A DNA stretch of 64,000 nucleotides from the NCBI RefSeq assembly GCF_040869045.1, contig NC_090319.1:173760645-173824644 (forward strand), written 5' to 3'. Shown in pieces: positions 54,658-64,000 of this stretch. The translations under genes were made by a program, and so were the position numbers. Numbering within the stretch: position 1 is the first letter of the stretch; every line of letters starts with the position of its first letter. Source of the DNA: Eurosta solidaginis (Eukaryota; Arthropoda; Insecta; Diptera; Tephritidae). Under the pieces are notes generated by a model. That model saw only the letters and a program-made list of their open reading frames with translations. It searched no databases and was not told the origin of the DNA.

Positions 54658-55422
54658 TTAGGCAGAAAATTCAAAGTTAATTTTGAAGTAGAAATTATCA
54701 TCGTTTGTTTCCCAATGAAGTCCAAGCGCTTTAACAAATTTTTCGGAAGTTACCTCGAATGAGTGATGCTTATCAATGTGGTCTTGTGGAATAGATTCCA
54801 GCAACTCTGCCGAGTTAGAGTTCCACTTCCTTAAATTGAAACCACCACTTTTGGTAAGCATCGTCAGCTGTTGGTATAATTCGGTTACCTCTTGAATAGA
54901 GTCTCCACCAGAAAGTATATCATCGACGTAGCTGTCAGTTAAGAGGACGTTACTCGCAAGAGGATATGAGCTCCGCTCATCATTTGCTAGCTGATGTAGC
55001 ACACGTATGGCCAAGAAAGGCGCTGAAGTAGTACCATAAGTAACTGTGCAGAGTTTGTATATTTTTATTGGTTTTGTAGGAGCGTCTCTCCAGAGTATAC
55101 ATTGGAACAGCTGGTGTTCTTCACAGATATTGATCTGTCGAAACATTTTTTCTACGTCGGCGGTAAAAGCTTTGCGATGTAGTCTCCATCGAGGCAATAT
55201 AAGCGGCAAACTATTTTGTAAAGCAGTTCCTGCCGCGAGTTCCAGGTTAAGGGAGTTTTGGTTTTGATCATGATTTCCGCCATCGAATACTACTCTTAAC
55301 TGAGTAGTACTGCTGCTGTCTCTCAAGACACCGTGATGACATAGGAAATATGAGCTAGCTGGAAGATCTTGCGGATAGTTTCCGATTTCCTTCATGTGAC
55401 CCAAACGAACGTACTCCTCCAT
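54658..55422 (-). pseudogene. BEL-2 reverse transcriptase
   Basis: YFLCHHGVLRDSSSTTQLRV, KAFTADVEKMFRQINI, VTYGTTSAPFLAIRVLHQL and the catalytic DSYVDDILSGGD (about 54910-54945). Open through the palm; ends at a stop caused by a frameshift near 54660. Confidence 0.93.
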
Positions 55423-55429
55423 AGTCTCT

Positions 55430-57586
55430 ATAAAGCCTCGAAAACTCAGGTTGAGATCTGAATCGTTTTTCGAGCTGATTCAGTCTTCGAAAGGCGTTAA
55501 AATAGGTCTGAATGAATGTTGGTAACTCATTTTGCAAAACTAGACGTTCGAATGGCAAGTGGACCTGATATCGACCAGTGTCGTCACGAGAGTGAGTTTC
55601 CAAAAAATGTTTCTCTACTGCAGCTTCCTCAGTAGATATTAGCGGAAGATCCACCATATCTTCTTGTTCCCAAAACAGACGCAGTTGGTTATCGATGAAA
55701 TCGATTGACGATAAATTTGCAGAGAGATTGCACTCATTAAAATTGGTTTTTACAGGACCTGAAATCATCCACCCAAAGTAGTTTTCTTGCAGTAGTAAAC
55801 CATTTTCACATTTTATCATTCCCGAGAGCAAAATGTTACAATAGAGCTCAGCACCCAAAATAAAATCGATTTTAGATGGAGAATTTAATTCTGGATCTGC
55901 AAGGAATACGTTTGGTGAATCCTTCAAGTAATTGGAATCGATTGCAGTAGGAGAGTATGTTGTAACCCTTGGCAGTAAAAGAAATTGGCATTCTAGATTA
56001 AAGTGCTTGTTGTAAGCTGACCGCAAACTTATGTGGGCAGCCCTTCTTGTTGTAAAAAATTGAGAACCTCCAATACCCGAAATATTTGCAGTAACGTTAG
56101 GTGTATTTAATCTTAACAATTGAGCTGCATCCTCAGATATAAAAGACGCTTGAGCTCCTTGATCTACAAGAACCTTGAAACAAAATTTCCTACTGGGCGT
56201 TTCGACTATTACGCGAACGGTAGCTAGGAGTACTTGTGTACTAATATTAGTGGACAAAGTGTGAACGTTGGTTGACTGCACGGTCGCAGCTTTAGAGGTG
56301 TTAGATACGCCAGATTGGTGAGAGTTGTAAGTTGAGTTTCCAATTGAGGAATCGCTGTGAAGTAATGTATGATGCATGCTTCCACAGACTTTGCATCGTG
56401 ATGTTGTCGTACAGTTACTGTAGGTGTGACCCTTACCTAAACAGTTCATGCACAGTTTGTTTTGTTTAACGAACTCCTTTTTATCCACTGCTGGCAATGC
56501 AGCGAATTTAAAGCATTTATAAAGAAAATGGTTTTGTTGACAGCAGGAACAGCTGTTATTGGCAGTGGCAGTTGTTGCTGTAAGTACTGATTTTGCGTAA
56601 GCACCACACCGTAAATCTTTGTGGGAATTGACAGAAGGTTTTGCTATTTTCGCAATAGGAAGCCCTTCTTCAACAAACTCTAATGCCTTGTAAGTGGAAT
56701 CTAAATATTTAAGAAATTCTTTCACTTGTGGGATGTCGGTGCTGCCGTGAAGTGATTGCTCCCATTCCTTTCGAGTTTGCTTGTCAATTTTTTGGGTTAA
56801 CAAAAACATAAGAAATGGATCCCAGTTCGAAGTGTCCACCTCTAATGTTCTTAAAAACGCCAAGCAATTGCGTGTTATGTCTAGCAATTGTTGTATAGTA
56901 CGAAGACGTCCGTCTGTGTTTTCAGCATTAACCAATTTTCTTAGAATTTGGTCAACGAATTTGCCTTTGTTATGATACCGATTCACGAGCGCAGCCCAAG
57001 GTGGTTCATAACTGGTATTTGTAGCTGGATACTTCTCTACCATTTTTTTGGGAGTTCCAGTACACGAACCCTTTAAATAAAAAGATTTTTGCACCTGCGT
57101 TAGGTTGGTATTGTTGTGTACGAGCGACAGAAACATGTCGCGGAACGGAATCCACTCCAAGTAGTCCCATGAGAACGTAGGAATATCGATTTTAGGCAAG
57201 CGAGCGGCAGCTGAAATGGTATCGTTACGTGAATTAGCGGCGGCGAATGTACTGTTTGTACCAGGTGTCGTAGGCAAAGCAAGTTCCAATTGTAAGTCTA
57301 ACAGTTTTGATTTGAAATTGATAAAAAGATTATAGCAGTCGTAAAAGGTCTCATCTTTTAGGTAAGGAACGTCGGCATCAGCAATAGAGTTTGCTCGTAC
57401 TTCCGCGCCGAAGTCGTCGTGGCCTTGCTTAAAAGTACGGAACAGCAATTCAATTTCTGTAAGAAGGCCTTGTATAAGACCCGCAGTTTTTGATGCAGCG
57501 GGTTTTTCGTCAAAGTTTGTTTGGAACCTTTGTAGTTGCTTGTATGTCTTTCGCTGGTCCTCGATCATAGAATCGACTGCGGCCAT
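55430..57586 (-). CDS. BEL-2 gag-protease polyprotein
   Basis: The longest open frame in the window (743 codons including a shifted tail). MAAVDSMIEDQRKTY starts it. Residues about 130-310 are the BEL gag region (YLEWIPFRDMFLSLVHNN, GKFVDQILRKLVNAENTDGR). Fingers lie at about residues 345-420 (CSCCQQNHFLYKC, CMNCLGKGHTYSNC, CKVCGSMHHTLLH), and the protease at about 470 (KVLVDQGAQASFIS). The frame shifts out at about 55430, before RT. Gag and protease themselves look intact. Confidence 0.93.
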
Positions 57587-57727
57587 TTTAGAAAGTTTTA
57601 TAAAGTCTATAGATATAAAGAGGTAAGGTAATTCACGTGATTACTTTTCTTTACTTAGCTGGTAAGTTTGGCAATTGATGTGGGATGATTGTAGAATCAG
57701 TTATTCCCGGGTTTCGGCACCATTTAA
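57587..57727 (-). other. BEL-2 leader
   Basis: A short untranslated leader between 5' LTR and gag. The sequence next to the LTR (TGGTGCCGAAACCCGGGA on the element strand) is the likely primer-binding site. Confidence 0.6.
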
Positions 57728-57979
57728 TGTTGGATACATTAATAGAAAAAGAACTCACTACCTTGACTTTAGTGCACAATAAATAAAAACTCAACACGAT
57801 TGAATTTTGCTGCAAATATATTTTGTTTTGTTCAAAGTAGTGATGGTTAACAAGTAGTGCTGATGAATACTTGATATTAAGATTAATCGATAAATTTTAG
57901 GAGTAGGGTTAGTAAAGTACAAGGTGAGATAAGTACAATGTGGATAAAACAAATTAAGTAAGTTGATGAAAACCAAACA
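57728..57979 (-). repeat. BEL-2 5' LTR
   Basis: 252 bp, bounded by TGTTGGATACATTAATAG and AAAACCAAACA (plus-strand reading). Shows the ancestral LTR length and the absence of the integrase insert. Confidence 0.94.
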
Positions 57980-58770
57980 ATACTTGCCTATCTTATTTAA
58001 GAGATACAAGCTAATTTAATTAGCCGGTATTTATTTCTTCCGTAAAAAAACAGGCACTATCTCGTATAAGGATGGAGGAACATTTATCAACATGTATCAT
58101 TAAGAAGGAACAAGACAGTACTGTGTTGATCGGAATCTGGTTCATTACAACAACGTTAAAAACATGCTTTTTCATGAGTCACTGACAGGAATCGTATGCA
58201 TTCCGGCAGTATAATCTTATGGGTCAGGAGTCGAGCTGATTGGAATCCGGTGCATTCCAACAACACACGTCATGTTACTTTTTTATGCCTTCTGATGGCT
58301 ATCCTCATAACACTACTCTTAGCACTGCCGGAGGCTGGCACAAATCCTTGGGCTGAACCCTCCCGGAGGGTGCCGGCTGGTAATATGCACAACAGTTTCC
58401 CCTTCCAGGGGAGTGCTAGCTAAGTTTAGGAATCATTTCCATTTGTGCCCCAGCTCCTTAATAGCTCAGGCATATGAAAATGGATTTTAAACGTGGCCTC
58501 AAGGTGGGAACTGGACCACGCCCAGTTGAAAATGTGGTCCACCCCTAATCTAGGGTGTTATGAGATACCGTGCCCATTGGATGGTTTGCAGTTAGGGGCA
58601 TCCGACTGTATTCTTACGGAGCCTCCCGGATACCGGACCACCTCCGGGAGTAACGGCGACTTGCTGCGGTATGGGGCTCTACCGCAGTCGACCGCATTGT
58701 TTCCCCTATCCCTTAACTTTCGGGCTGCCGAACGGTCTCACCTTAGTAGGCAGCTGACGAACCAGATACA

Positions 58771-60458
58771 AATGAATAACAAAAACCTGGCCTCGGATCC
58801 CTGCACGGGTAAAGATGCCGCCCTTGGACGAGGCATTAAAAAAGTCCACAATTCGTCGGGAACCGCACAGACGGCGCCAACCAGGCCTTCACGGCAACAA
58901 TCAAATCTTCGGCCACCTGTGCAAGCTAGCGGAAGAACTAAACCCCTTGAGGGCAAGTTCAATTCCGCAGCAGCCGGCAAAGCTAGCCCCAAAGAGGGAA
59001 AGCAACGTCCGACTGAGCAAGCACAGGAGGCGCGTCCCACGCCCGTACCGGGCACCTCTTGTCAGCAGGTGGCTGGTAATAGCACTAAAGCCTCCACGGA
59101 CAAAAGTACTGCCTCCACCGCTGTAAAGCTACCTCGCAAGCCGGCTGAACCCCTTGAGGGTTCCAAGGCAAATAAGCGAACCCCGACTTCGGTCCGCAAC
59201 CAGCGGAACATTCGCAATGCCGTCAAAATCGTTGAGAAACTTGGCAACTCTCCCAGCGACAAGTTGACGGCAGAGCAAAAAAAGTTCTCTGGCCTGGGCC
59301 AGGAAGATTATTGCTGCCAAGAAGAGCAGCAACAACAACCCCATCCCCTCTTCTGCCACCAAACTACCTTCTGACCCGAAGATGCCGGCCCTTAAGAGAC
59401 AAAGGTCTATGGGAAATGCCTCGAGCGATCCCAAAAGGCACCGGCCTTCGACCTCTACTCCCCCTGCCCTGACCAAGACCTTCAGCGAGGTGGCTAAGGC
59501 CAACTTTACGCTGGCGGTTTTGAATCGCGGTCACCCGGATGGGAACATGACCCCGGATAACTGGAAGGATGTCCTTAACGGCCTTCTCAAGATCTTTAAG
59601 GACATCATGACCAAGTATCCGGGGCCGGCTCCCACTATCCGTGATGCCGGCTGGTACCAGGGTAGGGTCAAGCTTGTTTCCTGCGCCGATGAACGCTCGT
59701 GCAAGCTCTACAAACTCGCCATAGCTTCGCTAGGACAGCTGTGGCCTGGGGCCAGGTTGGATGCGGTCGGTGTGGAAGAAATTCCGAACAGACCGAGAGC
59801 CTGGGCCTGGGTCCCAGACGGCATAGCGGATCCTGGCGAGATCCTGGATACCATCGCGGAGTCGAATCAGGGGCTACCTTCGAGCGATTGGAGGATAGTC
59901 CGGGTCGGCGAGACAAGGGCGAAGCAGCGTTATGTTGGCTTCATCATAAACGAGGCTTCTCTCCCTTGGCTTGACGAATGTGGTGGAGTATTAAGCTACG
60001 CCTTCTACTCCATCACGTTGAAAATTCGACGGGATGGTGCGAAGGAGGAAACACCGGACGAGGGTGAGCCTGTACCTCAGGGCGAGGGGTCAGACAGAAA
60101 CACTCCGAGTGGATCTGCTGCCCATGGCACTGGGGAAGGGACCGCCACCGCGCCGGAGGACCTGGTGATTGGGTATACCGCCTCGAGCGAACCCGCAACC
60201 GCCACAACGAATCTCACGGACCCATGCAACACCTTGAGTGGACATGGGGCCGATATCGAACTGGCACGCAGCACTCCGGATGCCGAGAGCGATACACTCT
60301 CGGTATCTGAGTTTGCGGGCCAGTTCTTTACGGGCATGGACGAGCATTTTCTGCTGGAATCCAACCCATCGGATGACGAATTCGACGATACTATCATAGA
60401 GGAGGCATCCGATGCGGATCAGCAGAGGATGGACGTCGATGCCGCAAACGTACCGTAA
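58771..60458 (+). pseudogene. LINE E ORF1 (Gag-like)
   Basis: The N-terminal half (from MNNKNLASDP at 58771) is Lys/Pro/Ser-rich and probably disordered. It shifts frame in a run of seven A (about 59278-59284), after which WARKIIAAKKSSNNN leads into the second half (59382 onward). That half has a globular domain (residues ~45-200: RDAGWYQGRVKLVS, AWAWVPDGIADPGEILDTIA, KQRYVGFIIN) resembling the DUF4780-type ORF1 of LOA LINEs, then an acidic tail. It probably binds element RNA. A one-base change in the A run restores one frame. Confidence 0.75.
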
Positions 60459-60460
60459 CG

Positions 60461-61130
60461 GGCGCGCAGGTACTGCAGATAAACCTGCACCACTCTAAGG
60501 CAGCCTCGGCTGCCCTAATCTTACGCCTCAGCACAACGTATGAGGACGTCGTTCTAGTCCAGGAGCCTTGGGTCGTTGGCAGCAAGGTTTGTGGACTCTT
60601 TTCTAAGGACTACCGGCTGGTGACACCGCCCGTGACAGGTAGAATCAGATCTTGTATTCTAGTAAAGAAAAATCTAGTATTTATTTTACTATCTCTTTTT
60701 ACCGACGAGGACTTTACCTGTATTAGCCTCGAGCTACAGGGTCAAACAATCTGGCTGATGTCCGCATATCTCTCGCACGATCGCCCAACTTCTGCGAAGC
60801 GGTACGGGAGGCCCACAGTAAAGGGTTCCCGATAATAATTGGGGCCGATGCCAATGCACATCACACTGCCTGGGGCTCTAGCGATATTAACAGTAGGGAT
60901 GAGTCTCTTTTCGATTCTATTATAAGTAACAATCTAAGTATATGCAACTCTGGAGACAAACCTGAACCAAATGCTTTCATCACCTCAAACAGGAAGGAGG
61001 TTCTAGATGTTACTCTAGTTTCTGGGGCATTCTCTGACCTTGTCAAAAATTGGAGAGTTTCCAACGAAAACTCCTACTATGATCATATGTATATCATTTT
61101 CACTCTGCTCTTGCGTACACCGCCTGGGGT
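60461..61130 (+). pseudogene. LINE E endonuclease
   Basis: ORF2 begins right at the ORF1 stop (VLQINLHHSKAASAAL). Then VVLVQEPWVVGSK (Glu motif), IWLMSAYLSHD, and, after a frameshift near 60800, IIIGADANAHHTAWGSSDIN and EVLDVTLVS. The last motif reads YYDHMYIIF where relatives have SDH, so the catalytic Asp-His pair is partly altered. Confidence 0.87.
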
Positions 61131-62620
61131 GGCTTACAGGAATAGGAGACGTACGGACTGGAACCTTTATAAAAAAGTCCTATCCTCTACTCTCCTAAAG
61201 AACGCTTCTCACGGTAGGCCGAGCCTACCGCTAACAACTGATGAAGCGCCTCCTTTAGACACAACATTTGCTTCTCTCGGTGAGCTAAACTCATCGTCAA
61301 AAATAGAAGAAGCAGTAGATCTTATCACCAAATCTTGTAACGCTGCCTTCACAGTAGCCTGCCCGGAGATTAAGGTGAGGGGTAAAAAGAAACCCTATTG
61401 GTGGAACCAAGAAATCTCCGAGCAGAGGAAAAACAGCAGAAAACTCTTTAACGAGGCTAAGCGCACGGGAATCTGGTCCCTTTATAGGGATGCCTTAAAA
61501 TCTTTTAAGAAGTTAATCCAGAAGGCCAAAAGGGACTCCTGGAAGAACTTTACCAATGACATCGAAGAAGTCTCAGAGGCCAATCGCCTACGAAAGGTCC
61601 TCTCCAAAAACCCCATACCTCCAAGCTGCATTCGCGCAACGAGCGGAGAATGGGCCACTTCTAGTACGGAAATTCTGGAAACCCTGATCAGCACTCACTT
61701 TCCAGGCTGCAGATCTCAACCATACATCTTAAACACGCAATCTAACCCAGGCCCATTTCAACCCCTGGACCACATTGTAAGCGAAAAAGGAGTTATCTGG
61801 GCAATCAAGTCCTTTAAACCCTTCAAATCTCCGGGAACGGATGGAATATTTCCCGCTGAATTTCAAGCTGCAAGCGATCTTATAAGCTCGCTGCTAGCTA
61901 AAATCTACAAGGCTTGCCTCAACCTGGTCTATATCCCCAGGGAATGGACCAAGGCAAAGGTAGTCTTCATACCCAAAGGAGGCAGGATATCGGGCAATAG
62001 TCCAAAGTATTTCAAACCAATAAGTCTGACCTCATTCCTCCTAAAAGTTCTAGAATGATTGCTGGACGCCTACATTAGGCGATCGGCAAATAAGGCACTA
62101 ATCTCCAACAACCAACACGCCTACTCTAAGGGCAAATCCGTAGAGACAGCTCTACATGCTATCACTACTAAGATAGAGAAGGGTGTTGCCTTTAAAGAAT
62201 TTACGCTGGGTATCTTTCTCGACATAGGAGGAGCCTTCAACAACGTTCTCCCAGCAGCGGTCACAAAATCTCTACGTTCACTAGGGGTGGAAGAGCCTCT
62301 TGTGAAATTCGTCGATCTCCCTCTAAACAAGAGAATCATTACCTCTGAGCTGGGCAGCTCATCGTTAATAAGGTATACCAACAGAGGAACCCCCCAGGGG
62401 GGGCGTTCTTTCTCCTCTACTATGGAACCTGACGGTGAACTCTCTGTTATCTATACTACAGCCCACCGGATGCCAAGTCATTGCATATGCCGACGACATA
62501 GCCTTGACAGTTACCGGCAAGCACCTTCCGGTGCTTGGCGAACTCTTGCAAAATGCTCTTAATCTAACAAACACTTGGTCTATGGAATGCGGACTCAGCA
62601 TCAGCAGTGAAAAACTGAGA
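61087..62620 (+). pseudogene. LINE E reverse transcriptase
   Basis: Linker KKPYWWNQEISEQRKNSRKL, then SFKPFKSPGTDGIFPAEFQ, VVFIPKGG, a stop at 62056, then AYSKGKSVETALHAI, GIFLDIGGAFNNVLP, RGTPQGG and, after a shift near 62400, the catalytic VIAYADDIALTV (about 62475-62510). The third motif has DIGGAF where relatives have DIEGAF. Confidence 0.9.
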
Positions 62621-63234
62621 TGGCGCTTTTTACCCGCAAACGCAGTATACCGGAATTTACCCTCCCGTCCCTAAACGGGAAGGAAATAAAATTATCTACC
62701 GAGGTTAAATATCTCGGAGTTATTCTAGACCGGAAGCTTGACTGGAAGCGAAATGTGGAGGAACGATCCAGGAAAGCCACAATGGCTCTCTACGCTTGTA
62801 AGTCGGCAATCGGAAAAAGGTGGGGTCTCCAGCCACGCATAGTCCATTGGATCTATACGGCAGTGGTGAGACCCATACTCTTCTACGCCGTCACCGTATG
62901 GTGGACGGCACTCGATATCGAATCTAACAAGAGTAAAGTAACGAGAGTGCAGAGGATGGCTGCAATGCTCAACAGCGGTGCCCTTCCCTCCACTCCCACC
63001 AAAGCTTTTGAAACCATATTATTCCTTCTCCCAACTGATCTTTATGGTAGATACTGTGCCTCCTGCAACGCGGTAAGGCTCAACGCTATCGAACCATGGA
63101 GGGACTGCAGGTTTACAACATCGACCCCTTGCTGGGACAACAAAATTTTCCACAAGAATCCCAGAGAGGAACGAGTGGGCAAACGGCGTGGAGCCGGGAT
63201 CATACGAAATCTCCGTTTTTACAGATGGCTCTAA
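62620..63234 (+). pseudogene. LINE E RT thumb region
   Basis: VKYLGVILDRKLDWKRNVEE, GKRWGLQPRIVHWIYTAVVR and FETILFLLPTDLYGRYCASC follow the RT core as in the fragments at 1692-1970 and 25330-25717. The last residues run into the shifted RNase H frame. Confidence 0.85.
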
Positions 63235-63535
63235 ACTAAACAAAAGAGTCGGCAGCGGAATATTGTCGGTGAAGCTCAATCTAAGCGAGAGCTTTCGCCT
63301 ACCCGATCACTGCAGTGTTTTTCAGGCTGAACTCATAGCTATCTGGGAAGCAGCCCGCTATCTTGCTAACCTGCAGGTAACCAATTCTATTTCAATTTTC
63401 TCTGACAGCCAAGCTGCCATAAAATCCCTGCAATGCAGTAACACCTCGTCACTAGTGGCATTGAAGTGCAGAGAAACCCTCAAAAAACTAGCTGAAGATT
63501 GCAACCCAAGCATAATATGGCCAGCCCTCCTCTAA
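63188..63535 (+). pseudogene. LINE E RNase H
   Basis: VFTDGSKLNKRVGSG (first Asp), HCSVFQAELIAIWEA (Glu) and SIFSDSQAAIKSL (second Asp). The frame ends at WPALL before the last motif. This is the better preserved relative of the RNase H at 1376-1741. Confidence 0.87.
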
Positions 63536-63963
63536 ACACTTGCAAATACCACCTGCGATCTCTTTTCACGGATCAGGCAAACGCCAGGTGGGCGAGGGAA
63601 CCTACATGTAGTATATCCAAGCACATCTGGCCTAAGCTGGATGAAAAGAGATCGCGATCGGTGATATTGTTAAACCGTATCTCTATAAGCCCACTAGTGG
63701 GCCTTCTTACAGGTCACTGTCTCATGGGCACTCACGGTGCCTATATGGGCCTGCAGACAAATGACTTCTACCGCAGCTGTAGGGCCGAGGAGGAGATAGA
63801 AAGCGTTGAGCACTATCTGTGCCACTGTCCCGCACTGTAAAAAACCAGGTACCAATGCCTCCACAGACACTCTTTTGGGTGCCTTGCGGAGCTTGAATAT
63901 ATAAACCCAAACGACATCTTGCGTTTCATTAGGCAAACGCGCTGGTTTAGCCTCACTGGGGTC
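63499..63963 (+). pseudogene. LINE E C-terminal Cys/His tail
   Basis: VGLLTGHCLMGTHGAYMG and CRAEEEIESVEHYLCHCPAL form the C-terminal Cys/His segment. A TAA at 63838 replaces what is probably a Trp codon, and the frame then continues to a TAA at about 63964. Confidence 0.82.
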
Positions 63964-64000
63964 TAAAATTTCTTATTTTTCGAAAGTAGGGTAACAGGGA

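Larger units (their letters stand above)
51565..57979 (-). mobile_element. BEL-2: BEL/Pao LTR retrotransposon
   Basis: LTRs are at 57728-57979 (5', 252 bp) and 51565-52120 (3', 556 bp, enlarged by captured sequence). ATACT flanks both ends (51560-51564, 57980-57984). Minus-strand order: gag-protease (57586-55430), RT (55422-54658), RNase H with a hAT-type MITE, integrase (to 52156). There are frameshifts near 55430, 54660 and 53060. It is inserted near the end of the LINE G RT frame. Confidence 0.95.
47390..58010 (+). mobile_element. LINE G, jockey/CR1-type, split by BEL-2
   Basis: Contains ORF1 with a PHD-like finger, endonuclease and RT, followed after 51564 by BEL-2. The few remaining codons and 3' end lie after 57979. 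No RNase H, unlike the LOA-type LINEs here. The 5' boundary near 47390 and 3' boundary near 58010-58050 are estimates. Frames are broken between domains. LINE B (15359-16296) is the same family. Confidence 0.85.
58050..64000 (+). mobile_element. LINE E, LOA-type, nearly full length
   Basis: 5' UTR (about 58050-58770), ORF1 (58771-60458), ORF2 with endonuclease, RT, RNase H and Cys/His tail (60461-63960). The window ends just after ORF2, so the 3' end is not visible. The presence of RNase H and the ORF1 type point to LOA. Several frameshifts and stops. The 5' boundary is uncertain. Confidence 0.88.

Overview
This is eukaryotic DNA, most likely from a higher fly (Diptera; a tephritid fruit fly is my guess, at low confidence). 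It is an island of nested transposable elements around a single host exon. There is no prokaryotic gene organisation, rRNA, CRISPR array or functional tRNA gene. The insect origin is inferred from the mix of BEL/Pao, Ty3/gypsy, jockey-like and LOA/R1-like LINEs, Penelope-like elements, tRNA-derived SINEs and MITEs, and from one exon of an ABHD17-type hydrolase.

Layout. 1-770: no feature recognised. 771-2045: truncated LOA/R1-type LINE (-). 2192-3441: AAAGTT hexamer array split by a tRNA-derived SINE. 4134-6809: internally deleted gypsy element (-) with a 4-bp target-site duplication (TSD). 7033-7445: candidate MITE. 7471-7665: LTR remnant. 7669-18045: pile of jockey-type LINE pieces (-) carrying a second LINE, a second SINE copy and a 6.4-kb palindromic foldback element (7789-14201) with arms of about 2.7 kb. 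18400-19440: BEL-like gag-protease fragment. 19445-42779: a Penelope-like element (PLE) split by a gypsy/mdg1-like element (19843-42293). That gypsy is itself split by LINE/PLE/SINE material (24389-29677) and by a BEL element with paired 1,091-bp LTRs (31509-40669), which in turn carries a third SINE. 42786-43560: LINE ORF1 fragment (-). 43560-46900: the only host-like region, with the last exon of an ABHD17-like gene (-) and two MITEs flanked by TTA. 46911-47340: jockey LINE 3' end (-). 47390-58010: jockey/CR1-type LINE (+) split by a second BEL element (51565-57979, -), which carries a 139-bp near-perfect palindromic hAT-type MITE. 58050-64000: nearly complete LOA-type LINE (+) running off the window.

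Nearly every element reading frame is broken, so almost nothing here works as an intact gene. The most interesting points are: (1) a 91-codon open frame directly after the UGA stop of the ABHD17-like exon, a stop-codon readthrough candidate; (2) a second triple-zinc-knuckle frame in the env position of the first BEL element, right after a splice-acceptor-like sequence; (3) the foldback element; (4) hammerhead-ribozyme-like cores in both Penelope tails; (5) an LTR that has captured a piece of its own integrase gene; and (6) several insertions dated relative to each other by clean TSDs.
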